64,000 bases of DNA from contig LVAT01000006.1 of the NCBI GenBank assembly GCA_001604135.1, positions 124,001-188,000 on the forward strand. Direction: 5' to 3'. Positions 1 to 7,874 of this stretch are shown piece by piece. This stretch comes from Clostridiales bacterium Firm_14. GTDB lineage: Bacteria > Bacillota > Clostridia > Saccharofermentanales > Saccharofermentanaceae. Position numbers and translations under genes: made by a program. Position 1 is the first letter of the stretch; each line of letters begins with the position of its first letter. The notes beneath the pieces were generated by a model, which did no database searches, was not told the origin of the DNA, and saw nothing but the letters and a program-made list of their open reading frames with translations.

Positions 1-1334
1 TAAGGATAGTGACCGTAGAAATTTGCTTCCGTCGCATCAAGTGACTTCTTCAGATTGAAAGGTGTCAGCGTGCCCGCACGGCATGCATATTCCCACTCTG
101 CCTCAGTCGGAAGCCTGTATCCGTTAGCGGAGATGTCCCAGCTTACGCCGTCTTCCGATACCGTATAGACCGGCGTAAGTCCTGCCTCCTTGCTCTTGGC
201 GTTCGCGAAAGCAATGGCATCAAGCCAGGAGATATTCTCTACAGGGAGCTTTTCACCTTTGAAATTGCTCGGATTGCTGCCCATCAGACGCTCATATTCT
301 GCCTGCGTGGTCTCATAAGGATCGATATAGAAGGACGATACACTTACTTCATGCTGTGTCTCATCTTCGATGCGCCAGTTTTCCGTCTCAGGGCTTCCCA
401 TAAGGAATTTGCCTCCGTTTATCAGGAGGAAACCGTCGTCTATCTTAGTAAGATCAGTAACCCCTGAAGATGCGGCAGACGTATCACCTGAAGTCGAAGC
501 AACCGCACTTTCCGTAGTCTGCGAAGATGTCTCCTGTGCGGAAGGCTCCCAGCCTGAACTGCCTATATTATCATTTGTATTTTTCGAGAAGATCATATTC
601 ATCACCAATCCCATAATCACTGCGCACAGAACGAATATCAGATGTATCAGCTTCTTATTTGTCTTGTCGCTGCTCTTATTCTGAACAGCTGACATCAGGG
701 CAGCCTTTTCGCCGATATAAGCCCAGAAGACCAGTATCAGAATGTTTTCGATAAACACAAGGACTCCTGCCTTCTCGTAATCCAGGAAAGCAAAAGGCAC
801 TCTGAAGAACAGATAATCGAAGATCCTGTTCTGAATAAAAAAGTACAGGCCTGTTCCGGCTGCCAGACAGAACACGGCAGACAAAACCGTCTTAACTTTA
901 TCAGAGAGCTTGAACCCGGCTGTTATCACCGGCACATGAAGCCCCAGGTGTATACCCATCAGTACAAATGACCAGTGGGACATGGAAAGATGCATCTGTC
1001 TTGCAAGCGAGACCTTTACCATTCCGTACATGAAAGGAACTGCGTGTCCGCTCATCGACATACCGCTTACTGCGGTCATTGTCATGGACAGAAGGAGCAG
1101 TATAGCCGCCGCAGTCAGCAGTATCCTGTATCCGGTGTATCTGCCTTTGAAAAGCGCGCCATACCACTTTCTGTTTAAGATCTGGTGCACGATAACTGTC
1201 ACCGTCATTCCGATGCCTATCCATTCGTGCAGGAAATCACCTGTCACCTGGTAGGCCATCAGGCAAAGAAGGAGGACAGTCATTAAAACATCAACACTTC
1301 TTTTGATGACCATGCTGTTCTTGTTATCTTTCAT
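1..1334 (-). CDS. DUF4405 membrane domain fused to a formylglycine-generating-enzyme-like domain (3-prime end cut by window)
   Basis: Reading from an ATG at 1334 (SD GGAGGA just upstream), the frame stays open to the window edge for about 445 codons. Residues 10-250 form several membrane segments with histidines at H36, H50, H115, H120, H129 and H133, the pattern of DUF4405 proteins, which resemble b-type cytochromes. After a Ser/Thr-rich linker (250-295) follows an FGE-sulfatase/SUMF1 fold: GG-K-F-MGS near 307-314, Y-ETTQAEY near 340, and the RLPTEAEWEYACRAG signature at 407-421. Such domains often act as non-catalytic or copper/iron-dependent modules; which applies here is not visible. It is the last gene seen in the TetR operon, 24 bp after the flavodoxin gene. 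The outward topology of the FGE-like domain is inference. Confidence 0.8.
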   Translation of the reverse strand, partial: MKDNKNSMVIKRSVDVLMTVLLLCLMAYQVTGDFLHEWIGIGMTVTVIVHQILNRKWYGALFKGRYTGYRILLTAAAILLLLSMTMTAVSGMSMSGHAVPFMYGMVKVSLARQMHLSMSHWSFVLMGIHLGLHVPVITAGFKLSDKVKTVLSAVFCLAAGTGLYFFIQNRIFDYLFFRVPFAFLDYEKAGVLVFIENILILVFWAYIGEKAALMSAVQNKSSDKTNKKLIHLIFVLCAVIMGLVMNMIFSKNTNDNIGSSGWEPSAQETSSQTTESAVASTSGDTSAASSGVTDLTKIDDGFLLINGGKFLMGSPETENWRIEDETQHEVSVSSFYIDPYETTQAEYERLMGSNPSNFKGEKLPVENISWLDAIAFANAKSKEAGLTPVYTVSEDGVSWDISANGYRLPTEAEWEYACRAGTLTPFNLKKSLDATEANFYGHYP

Positions 1335-1358
1335 AAGACGTCCTCCTCCGTTCATTAA

Positions 1359-2036
1359 TTACTGAATACCGCTTATCCAGGATCTTACGTCATCTTCGGA
1401 AGGGCCGGCGCCGAACCTCTTACCGTCAAGCCAGTTCCCTGAGCCTGCATTTTCTTCAAGGATCTTGCCGCTTCTTCCGATACCGCTTCCGCCAGATGTG
1501 CAGAACGGGATGACTGTCTTGCCGTCGAAATTGTATTTTTCAACGAACGTGTCCATGATCCTCGGAGCCTCTCCCCACCAGATCGGATAACCGATATATA
1601 TTGTCTTGTAGCCTTCGAGAGATACCGGCTCACTTGCTATGCCGGGACGTGATTTGGAGTCGTTCTGCTCCTTTGTCGTACGGCTGTTCTTATCATTCCA
1701 GTTAAGATCATCGCTTGTATATGGCTGCTCAGGAACGATCTCATAAACGTCGCCGTTCGTGATCTTTGCGATCTTTTCCGCTACATCTTTTGTCGTTCCT
1801 GTTGCCGAGAAATATACTACCAGAACATCCTTCCCGCTTTCTGTCGGCTGTTCCGCGGTTGTATCTTCTGACGTGACATTAGTCTCTTCTGTCACCGTAG
1901 CCTCAGTTTCTTTGGTGGTTTCTTTGGGCTCCTGTGTCGCAGAAGTTTGTGTTTTAACTGACTCCGTTGCTCCGCCGCATGCTGCGAGCGATAATGCGAG
2001 CATCGCACAAGTGATCAGTAAAATTATCTTTTTCAT
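1359..2036 (-). CDS. Exported flavodoxin-like lipoprotein
   Basis: This 225-residue protein starts with a lipoprotein signal peptide (lipobox LAAC, modified Cys20), then a Thr/Glu-rich linker to about residue 68. The rest is a flavodoxin-4-type domain with the FMN phosphate-binding loop SATGTT at 77-82 and the aromatic flavin-contact segment GYPIWWGEAP. Flavodoxins are normally cytoplasmic electron carriers; the lipobox places this one on the outer face of the membrane. It sits between a CMD-family gene (25 bp upstream) and the DUF4405 membrane protein, so an extracytoplasmic flavin-to-membrane electron path is plausible. Alternative: an NAD(P)H-dependent flavin oxidoreductase-like protein with no electron-transfer partner. 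Confidence 0.88.
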   Translation of the reverse strand: MKKIILLITCAMLALSLAACGGATESVKTQTSATQEPKETTKETEATVTEETNVTSEDTTAEQPTESGKDVLVVYFSATGTTKDVAEKIAKITNGDVYEIVPEQPYTSDDLNWNDKNSRTTKEQNDSKSRPGIASEPVSLEGYKTIYIGYPIWWGEAPRIMDTFVEKYNFDGKTVIPFCTSGGSGIGRSGKILEENAGSGNWLDGKRFGAGPSEDDVRSWISGIQ

Positions 2037-2061
2037 ATTTATTCTCCTGTTTCAGATCGAT

Positions 2062-2388
2062 TTATTCTTTCCATACCTCTTTTGCCAGACGGAATACTGC
2101 CCATCCCTTGGGCCATCCCGTATACATGGTCGCATGGGTTATCACCGCAGCGATCTCCTCTTTGGTCACACCATGAGCTTTTGCATTCTGCAGATGATAT
2201 GTCAGTGAAGAATCGGTTATGCCTGAAGCCATCAGTGATACGACCGTAATGATGCACTTCGTCTTAACGTCTATCGCTTCTTCATTCCACACTTCACCGA
2301 AAAGGACATCATCATTAAGATGTGCGAACATCGGTGCAAAACTCCCGAGCTGATCTCTTCCTGCCGTCTGTACTATCTTTTCGCTCAT
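2062..2388 (-). CDS. Carboxymuconolactone decarboxylase (CMD)-family protein
   Basis: A 108-residue all-helical protein that matches the CMD/AhpD-like fold: the segment with VKTKCIITVVSLMASG, then YHLQNAKAHGVTKEEI and a C-terminal VITHATMYTGWPK. The CxxC pair of peroxidase-active AhpD proteins is absent (the place reads ITDSSLTYH), so peroxidase activity by that mechanism is unlikely. Members of this subgroup are often annotated as gamma-carboxymuconolactone decarboxylase-like without a proven reaction. The gene has a start with AAGGAGGAATTTC just upstream and lies 22 bp after tetR in the same operon. Confidence 0.85.
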   Translation of the reverse strand: MSEKIVQTAGRDQLGSFAPMFAHLNDDVLFGEVWNEEAIDVKTKCIITVVSLMASGITDSSLTYHLQNAKAHGVTKEEIAAVITHATMYTGWPKGWAVFRLAKEVWKE

Positions 2389-2410
2389 TTGAAATTCCTC
2401 CTTATGCCCT

Positions 2411-3028
2411 TTATAAAATCCTCATCAGACAGTCGTATGTGATATCGAAGACCGTCTGGTATTTGAAATCGACTTTTGCTTCCTTCATTGCTTCCTTCTG
2501 CTTCTCTGTCACTGATGTGTACGGATAGATGCCGAACATGAAAGGGAAAAACACATAGATGATACTTCTGATCTCCTGAGCTGATTTGCCGGGAAAGAAT
2601 TTCTCAAGAAGCTCATTCATGATCTTCAGCGACTCTCCGTAAGATCTTTTGAACGATGCCAGGAACTCCGGTCTGCTGTTAGCTTCCATATCGTAATTAT
2701 TCATCGAAAGGAGCTTTAAAAGCTGAGGTCTTGCAGCTAAAGACTTTGCGATCTTTTTTGCAAACTCTTCTTTGGTAAGCGTGCTGTTATCTTCCCTGAT
2801 GAATCTCAGATCATCGTTCCAGCGGTCGTATTCTCTCTCGAAAAGAGCGAGAAATATCTCTTCCTTTGTCTGGAAATAGTTATAAATCGATGTCCTCGTA
2901 AACGAAGTGACATTGCCGATATCCTTAAGCGTGATGTCTTTAAAGCTCTTCGTCTGATATAAGAGCTCGCATGCATTTACGATTTCTTCTTTTCTTGCTG
3001 CTGTAAGTTCGGGTGATCCTTTAGGCAT
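2411..3028 (-). CDS. TetR/AcrR-family transcriptional regulator
   Basis: The N-terminus (residues 1-50) is a TetR DNA-binding domain: an initial helix with RKEEIVNACELLY, then the helix-turn-helix DITLKDIGNVTSFTRTSIYNYFQTKEEIF. The rest is a variable all-helical ligand-binding domain. I chose the ATG at 3028, which follows AAAGGAAT at good spacing; a GTG six codons upstream (3046) has no SD. It is the first gene of a four-gene minus-strand operon. Two inverted repeats sharing TCTGAC/GTCAGA lie on its promoter (3054-3108), so autoregulation and ligand-released control of the whole redox operon are likely. The ligand cannot be read from the sequence. Confidence 0.93.
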   Translation of the reverse strand: MPKGSPELTAARKEEIVNACELLYQTKSFKDITLKDIGNVTSFTRTSIYNYFQTKEEIFLALFEREYDRWNDDLRFIREDNSTLTKEEFAKKIAKSLAARPQLLKLLSMNNYDMEANSRPEFLASFKRSYGESLKIMNELLEKFFPGKSAQEIRSIIYVFFPFMFGIYPYTSVTEKQKEAMKEAKVDFKYQTVFDITYDCLMRIL

Positions 3029-3053
3029 ATTCCGTATTCCTTTCACACAACAG

Positions 3054-3108
3054 TATTCTGACTTCGTGTCAGAATAATCTTAATGTCATTCTGACACTGT
3101 GTCAATAT
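3054..3108 (-). promoter_or_regulatory. Promoter with two TetR-type operator dyads
   Basis: On the minus strand TTGACA (3100-3105) and TAAGAT (3077-3082) are 17 bp apart, a good sigma-A promoter. One dyad, TATTCTGAC-N5-GTCAGAATA, is perfect over 9-bp arms (3054-3076) just downstream of the -10. A second, ATTCTGACA-N3-TGTCAATAT (3088-3108), matches 7 of 9 and covers the -35. The dyad centres are 33 bp apart, about three helical turns. Confidence 0.85.
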
Positions 3109-3135
3109 GTCGGATCAGAAAATAAAAAATCTGAA

Positions 3136-3171
3136 ACAAAAAGGACTGACTCCTGTTATGGAATCAGTCCT
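3136..3171 (-). terminator. Rho-independent terminator
   Basis: AGGACTGACTCC and GGAATCAGTCCT pair over 11 of 12 bases, followed on the minus strand by TTTTTG. It closes the transcript of the membrane-protein gene ending at 3196 and insulates it from the tetR promoter. Confidence 0.85.
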
Positions 3172-3195
3172 GTATTTTGCCGTTTTTGAGTATCA

Positions 3196-3786
3196 CTAGT
3201 TCTCGTTCGGATATACCAGACGCCTGTCGGTATCGAACCATTCTGCTACCGTTCTGAATGCTTTAACGACGAACTTACCGCTCTCGGTGATCGAATAAGT
3301 TCCGTCGGGATTCTGCTTGATCGTGCCTGTCTCGACCTGCTCGTTGAAGCGCTTCTCGAATGCGCCGTAATCGTTAACATACTTGGATGTAAATACATCG
3401 CCGACCGATTCCTGGGTAAACGTCTGATCGGAGTTTTCTTCCATATAGCTCAACATGAATACCGATACGGAACGCTCGACCGTAACAGGAACGAGCACGA
3501 ACAGAACTGTATTTACGCAGCAGAATATAACGAACATCATGATGATGTCGCGCACTGTGATAAAGCCCCAGAATTTTCTGATGACGCCCATGACGACCGC
3601 AGCGATTATGCCTGTAGCTACAATGAATACGATTCCTCTGTACATGAGGACTTCCATATTCTTCAGGATCCCTGTGTGGAATAATCCGACAAACATTACC
3701 GAGCATACGAGATAAATAAGAATATATATTCCTATAAGTCCTATTACGTTGCCCGCAGTACCCCCGCTCTTGCTGGTCTTAGTCAT
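3196..3786 (-). CDS. Membrane protein with C-terminal winged-helix-like tail, unknown function
   Basis: 196 residues: three or four membrane segments between about residues 12 and 112 (with VERSVSVFML at the end of the last), then a soluble tail. The tail has the spacing FEKRFNEQVETGTIKQ-DGTYSITESGKF, which resembles the end of a small winged-helix domain (a loop DG-Y followed by I/LT-x-x-G). I do not recognise a characterised family. The start overlaps the end of the upstream zinc-ribbon gene by 8 bp, so the two are translated together. A terminator follows directly. Possible roles in envelope or glycan metabolism are only a guess from similar-looking proteins. Confidence 0.65.
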   Translation of the reverse strand: MTKTSKSGGTAGNVIGLIGIYILIYLVCSVMFVGLFHTGILKNMEVLMYRGIVFIVATGIIAAVVMGVIRKFWGFITVRDIIMMFVIFCCVNTVLFVLVPVTVERSVSVFMLSYMEENSDQTFTQESVGDVFTSKYVNDYGAFEKRFNEQVETGTIKQNPDGTYSITESGKFVVKAFRTVAEWFDTDRRLVYPNEN

Positions 3787-4177
3787 TACCGGTCGCCCCG
3801 CTTTTTTGTCTTATTTCTTCTGCAACCAGAGCCTTGGCCTTCTCGATCGGATCTGCTATGTAAGCTGTGCCGCTCTCGTTTACCTGGATCGCCGTTCCGC
3901 AGAACTGGCAAAAACCTGTAGAAGCCTTTCTGATGCGGTTGCCTGTGGCACCGCAGTTAGGGCATTCGACAGCAACACTCGCACGCGCAATCTCGTCTTC
4001 CAACTGCGTTCTTCTGCGAATAGCATTCTCTTCGTTGGTTCTCTCTCTGGAAGCTTCAGCCTGAAGACGTGCCCTCTCGGATGCTGTCCTTGAGCGCTCG
4101 ATCTCCTGCTGCTTTAGAATATGATCGCTTACCCTGAAGCCTATTCTTACTAAACTACCTAATCCTATCCCAAACAT
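3779..4177 (-). CDS. Coiled-coil zinc-ribbon protein, unknown function
   Basis: 132 residues with strong SD AAGGAGGAA. The first third is a short hydrophobic start followed by a highly charged helix (about 20-65, rich in Arg/Glu, likely coiled coil). Then comes a four-cysteine zinc ribbon, CPNCGA and CQFCG, about 20 residues apart, and a charged C-terminal helix. Such proteins often act as scaffolds or membrane-tethered adaptors; no specific role can be assigned. It overlaps the downstream membrane-protein gene by 8 bp and follows maf by 27 bp, so it belongs to the maf transcription unit. Confidence 0.6.
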   Translation of the reverse strand: MFGIGLGSLVRIGFRVSDHILKQQEIERSRTASERARLQAEASRERTNEENAIRRRTQLEDEIARASVAVECPNCGATGNRIRKASTGFCQFCGTAIQVNESGTAYIADPIEKAKALVAEEIRQKSGATGND

Positions 4178-4204
4178 ATTAGTATTCCTCCTTGGAACCT
4201 ATAC

Positions 4205-4849
4205 TTATTCCAACGAATATTTTAACATGTTTGATAGTTCTCTTGCCAGTCTTGAGACAGGGAATCCGACGACGTTCGCGTAGTCGCCGTCGATCCTCTT
4301 GACCAGGAGAGCACCCATATCCTGAATGCCGTATCCGCCGGCCTTATCAAAGGGCGAACCTGTATCTATGTAATCTGAGATAAGTTTCTTCTGGTAGTCG
4401 TCTAATTCATGGAATTCGACCTGTGTTTCTTCGGTAAAAGTCTTCTTTTCTTTGCCCGCGAAAATGCAGACTCCGGTCGCAACCGTATGCACATGTCCTG
4501 AAAGAAGCGAGAGCATTCTTACAGCCTCTTCCCTGTCAGCGGGCTTTCCGAAGATTATGTTGTCCAGGATTACCGAAGTATCTGCGCCTATGACGACCGA
4601 GTTTTCTTTCTCTTCATCTGACAAAGAATCGTAAACAGCCTGTGCCTTTATCTCGGCAAGATGCTCGCTTACCTTAAGCGCCGGCACGCCCTCTTCTTCC
4701 ATCCTGATCTCTGCGGCACGTTCATCGACGTCTGCAGTCAGGACTTCGAATCTATCCGTAACCAAAGACAGCAATTCGCGCCTCCTGGGAGACGCGCTTG
4801 CTAGGACTATTCTCTTCTCATTCCTGAAAGAATCCATGTTAATCATCAC
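4205..4849 (-). CDS. maf: Maf-family nucleoside triphosphate pyrophosphatase (dTTP/UTP type)
   Basis: 214 residues with the family hallmarks: LASASPRRRELL at the N-terminus (substrate phosphate binding), GADTSVIL with the catalytic Asp, FGKP, then GSPFDKAGGYGIQ near the C-terminus. Maf/YhdE enzymes hydrolyse non-canonical or surplus dTTP/UTP to the monophosphate and pyrophosphate and are linked to septum formation. The start codon overlaps the stop of the upstream gene (ATGA, 4846-4849), a sign of translational coupling. ATG codons at residues 1, 2 and 5 are all possible starts. Confidence 0.95.
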   Translation of the reverse strand: MMINMDSFRNEKRIVLASASPRRRELLSLVTDRFEVLTADVDERAAEIRMEEEGVPALKVSEHLAEIKAQAVYDSLSDEEKENSVVIGADTSVILDNIIFGKPADREEAVRMLSLLSGHVHTVATGVCIFAGKEKKTFTEETQVEFHELDDYQKKLISDYIDTGSPFDKAGGYGIQDMGALLVKRIDGDYANVVGFPVSRLARELSNMLKYSLE

Positions 4850-7311
4850 TGACCCGGCTTCGGCGGGGGAGCAAAGATTCCGGGCGGAACAACAGGTCCG
4901 TCATTAGAAACGTAGCTCTCGATCTCCTTTTCGAGATCATTGAAGAGGTCATCTACAGAAGGTTCATTAGCGAATGCTGAAGAACTTGCCGAATTGAAAG
5001 AAGGCTTTGCGGGCTCTTCCTTAGCTGCTCCGAATGACGGATTAGCAGATGACTTGAACGGGTTTGAATTGGCAGGTGCAGAGCTTGCACCGGGTGCCTT
5101 AAATGCTGAATTGATAGGTTCAGTCTTCGTGGCTGCAGCAGGTGTGGCAGCAGGACTCGGGAAAGTCGTAGCTGTATTTGACTGTCTCAAGAAGCCGCCG
5201 GCAGAATCTTCGGAAGAACCGGACAAGCCGCCGGAAGGTGCAGCAGAAGGTCTCGGAACACCGGCAGATGGTGTTGCTGTAGGTCTCTGAACACTATTGG
5301 CAGGTGTAGCTGAAGGAGCATTCTGCGGTCTTGCAAATCCGCCTGCTCTGGGGAAACCTGCAGAAGGTGCGGGCTTCTCCTTCGGCTCGGGTGCCTTGAA
5401 TGCTGAATTGATGGGCTGAACGGGCTCTGCCTTAGGTGCAGGCGCTGCATTTGCAGCGGGCTGCGGTCTTGCAAATCCGCCTGCTCTCGGGAATCCTGCA
5501 GAAGGTGCGGGCTTTTCCTTGGGCTCAGGTGCCTTAAATGCTGAATTGATGGGCTGAACGGGCTCTGCCTTAGGTGCAGGCGCTGCATTTGCAGCGGGCT
5601 GCGGTCTTGCAAATCCGCCTGCTCTCGGGAATCCTGCAGAAGGTGCGGGCTTTTCCTTAGGCTCAGGTGCCTTGAATGCTGAATTGATAGGCTCAGTCTT
5701 AGTAGCTGCTGCAGGTGTTGCGGCAGGCTGTGTTCTCGCAAATCCCGGTCTCGGGAATCCGGCTGATGCAGGTGCGGAAGCCTTAGGTTCTTCAGCTGCC
5801 TTGGGTGCAACAGGCGGAACTACGGACTTGGAAGGCTCTGCCTTCGGAGCTGAAGGCGGAATGATCGACTTGGCGGGCTCAGCAGCCTTCGGAGCCGCGG
5901 GTGCCTTTGGTGCCTCAGGCTTATTTGTCTGAGGGATGATGGACTTCGGCTTCTCGGGTGCGGGAGTCTCTACTCTTGTGAACTTTGTAGGCGTGCCGCC
6001 GAATCTGAATGTTGTCTCGCTGTTGAGCTTAGGCTCATCTCCTTCAGAGAGCTTCGACTCCTCAGGATCCTTCAGAGTGGACATGGGACTGATCGACTTA
6101 TTCTCTTCCTTTTCTGCTTCGGCAGCCCTTGCGGCAACCTTTGCAGCTGCTACGGCAGCAAGCTTCGTGTGTGCAGCAGGTCTCATGGGAGCCTCTGCAG
6201 AAGTTGTAGCGGAACTTGCCTTGGAAGTAACGTTCTGCTGCTGCTTAAGTCTTGCTTCCATGGCGTCAGCCGATGTCTTGCGCTCAGTAGTAGTCTGAGC
6301 CGCAGCGGCAGCCTGAACTCCGCCGTGCTGTGCGCCTTCGATAGTATCCTTAAGCGAATCCTTGAAGCTGATGGTAAGCTCAGGAAGAATGCCTTTGCTG
6401 TTGTCTTCGAACCTTGCGTCCGGATTATCACTGAAGAGAGTATAAGCTTCCTTAGGATTTTCCTTATGCGTGATCTTATAGTAGAAGTCAACGAGCTTAG
6501 CCAGTGACTTGCTCATGACGAGCTTTGATGCCGTCTTAACAGGGGCATCGTTACCTTGGATCTCGTTAACATCCTGGAAGAACTCGCCGCTGGTCTTATA
6601 GTCACCTGTTACGATGTAGCCTGCGCCGGGCTCGCCCTTATCTGCCAATGTGAGCATTGCGTTAGCAACGTCTCTTACGTCGACGAATGCACGACCGCCC
6701 TGCTTCGGAGGGATCGTACCGTTATTAAGATAACTGTTCAGAACCTTGTTGATCTCGTAGTCTTCGGAATAACCGGGACCGATGATGAACGTAGGAAGAA
6801 CCATTACCGCATTAAGTCTGTTGAGAGATACCTTCTCCATGACATAAGCTGCTGCCTCTGCCTTGGACTTGGCATATTCGCCTTCAACCTTGTTACGGTC
6901 GAAATGAATCGTTAAGTCTTCGCCCTTTACCTCAGGATTGAGTGCATAAGCGGAGCTTAAATATACAAGCTTGCCCACCTTACGCTTAAGGCACATATCG
7001 ACGATGTTCTCAGCGCCGATAACATTAACTCTTCTCATCGTAAGATTCGTGGAATCCGAAAGTGATACATATTCATCTGTGTGGAAAAGAATTGCTGATC
7101 TGGGATCTTCGAGATCGAAGAATTCGATCATGGAATCCTTGTCCGTGGAAATACCATAGCAGATCTCAATATTAGGATTGTTACGATAGATCCTGGTATC
7201 AGAGAGCTCGCTCATGAGGATTCTCACTTTTTCTCCACGCTGGAGAAGCATGCTGATAACAGTCTTTCCTAATGCGCCTTCGCCACCTGATACAAGATAC
7301 TTAACCGCCAT
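4846..7311 (-). CDS. NAD-dependent epimerase/dehydratase-like protein with long Pro/Ala-rich repeat tail
   Basis: 821 residues, SD GAGGAG. Residues 1-300 form an extended short-chain dehydrogenase fold: GGEGALG at 9-15 (nucleotide loop), LSSAY at 118-122 (active-site Ser) and Y146-x3-K150. The rest is of low complexity, rich in Ala, Pro and Lys. It includes three near-identical 46-residue repeats (core PINSAFKAPEPKEKPAP, then SAGFPRAGGFARPQ) and ends with a short acidic segment DDLFNDLEKEIESYV. No signal peptide or membrane segment is visible, so the tail is probably cytosolic and disordered. The family acts on NDP-sugars or similar; the substrate is unknown. It is coupled to maf by a 4-bp overlap. 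Confidence 0.85.
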   Translation of the reverse strand: MAVKYLVSGGEGALGKTVISMLLQRGEKVRILMSELSDTRIYRNNPNIEICYGISTDKDSMIEFFDLEDPRSAILFHTDEYVSLSDSTNLTMRRVNVIGAENIVDMCLKRKVGKLVYLSSAYALNPEVKGEDLTIHFDRNKVEGEYAKSKAEAAAYVMEKVSLNRLNAVMVLPTFIIGPGYSEDYEINKVLNSYLNNGTIPPKQGGRAFVDVRDVANAMLTLADKGEPGAGYIVTGDYKTSGEFFQDVNEIQGNDAPVKTASKLVMSKSLAKLVDFYYKITHKENPKEAYTLFSDNPDARFEDNSKGILPELTISFKDSLKDTIEGAQHGGVQAAAAAQTTTERKTSADAMEARLKQQQNVTSKASSATTSAEAPMRPAAHTKLAAVAAAKVAARAAEAEKEENKSISPMSTLKDPEESKLSEGDEPKLNSETTFRFGGTPTKFTRVETPAPEKPKSIIPQTNKPEAPKAPAAPKAAEPAKSIIPPSAPKAEPSKSVVPPVAPKAAEEPKASAPASAGFPRPGFARTQPAATPAAATKTEPINSAFKAPEPKEKPAPSAGFPRAGGFARPQPAANAAPAPKAEPVQPINSAFKAPEPKEKPAPSAGFPRAGGFARPQPAANAAPAPKAEPVQPINSAFKAPEPKEKPAPSAGFPRAGGFARPQNAPSATPANSVQRPTATPSAGVPRPSAAPSGGLSGSSEDSAGGFLRQSNTATTFPSPAATPAAATKTEPINSAFKAPGASSAPANSNPFKSSANPSFGAAKEEPAKPSFNSASSSAFANEPSVDDLFNDLEKEIESYVSNDGPVVPPGIFAPPPKPGQ
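5331..5745 (-). repeat. In-frame 138-bp tandem repeat (46 aa per unit, three units)
   Basis: The motif TTGCAAATCC recurs at 5331, 5469 and 5607, exactly 138 bp apart. A related copy begins at 5736 after 129 bp. The units at 5469 and 5607 are almost identical at DNA level, while the outer ones have drifted. The array lies wholly inside the tail of the epimerase-like gene and keeps its frame. Near-identity suggests recent expansion by slippage or recombination. Confidence 0.92.
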
Positions 7312-7481
7312 ACGTTTTCTCCTCGGCTAATTGTTTGCGTCCATTCAATACAAGGCCTTAAATCGTTCGTTTAAGAATTTATCTTCCGAATTTAGCAATT
7401 TGCATAAAATCGGATAATAAATAATTACATATATTTTACACTCTTAACTAGCCGCGTGCAAAAACTAATTTAAAATGATTG

Positions 7482-7510
7482 TTGACATTTCTGTAACGCA
7501 GATATATTCT
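7482..7510 (+). promoter_or_regulatory. Sigma-A-type promoter of the T-box transcript
   Basis: TTGACA (7482-7487) and TATTCT (7505-7510) are 17 bp apart. Transcription would begin near 7517, about 45 nt before the first T-box helix. It is the only good promoter in the 560-bp space between the divergent genes at 7311 and 7875. Confidence 0.75.
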
Positions 7511-7561
7511 TATGTCACATTTCGGTTATGAAATGCATACAATTGAATAACTCTAAAGGCT

Positions 7562-7824
7562 ATGACGAAGAAAGCCGCAGAGATTCGGTCAATACAGAGA
7601 AGTGCTATTTGCTGAGAGGCACGTGACGATATTTGCAACAGCTATCCCTTCTGAGCCGGCATTCCGAAAAGGATCTTCCCTAGTAGACAGTGCCCGTGAT
7701 GCTGCGTTAATGCAAAGGAGTTGTTAGACTTCGTAAGTGGCAAACCAAAGCGTTTGCAAATTGAGTGGTACCGCGGATTTATATTCGTCTCAATGTCCAA
7801 GTAGGATGTTGGGGCTTTTTTTTT
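7562..7824 (+). ncRNA. T-box riboswitch leader with terminator
   Basis: The T-box proper GAGTGGTACCGCG is at 7763-7775. It is followed by a terminator: GTCTCAATGTCC (7787-7798) pairs over all 12 positions, counting G-U pairs, with GGATGTTGGGGC (7804-7815), then nine T (7816-7824). Upstream, AGAGA and the apical TTGCTGAGAG between GTGC and GGCAC look like the Stem I distal region, and CTTCTGAG (7650-7655 end) like the segment after the specifier loop. TGGT in the bulge calls for a tRNA with discriminator A, which argues against Ser, Gly or Cys. The specifier is uncertain: ATC (Ile, 7644-7646) fits the spacing best; GCT (Ala, 7641-7643) is an alternative. It controls the acyl-CoA synthetase gene 50 bp downstream. 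Confidence 0.88.
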
Positions 7825-7874
7825 GCCCCGGCAGGGAAAAGACAAGACAGATTGACAGAAAAGGAGAAAAAGTT

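Noticed and set aside
5331-5745. CRISPR-like array
   Set aside because: Units are 138 bp, coding and in frame, without short repeats alternating with unique spacers.
5187-5810. 207-codon minus-strand open frame inside the epimerase tail, rich in His, Leu and Arg
   Set aside because: It is another frame of the Pro/Ala repeat region; repeats keep all frames open, and it has no SD or family signs.
7737-7874. 46-codon upstream extension of the synthetase gene
   Set aside because: It runs through the T-box and its terminator, has no SD, and the ATG at 7875 has a good one.
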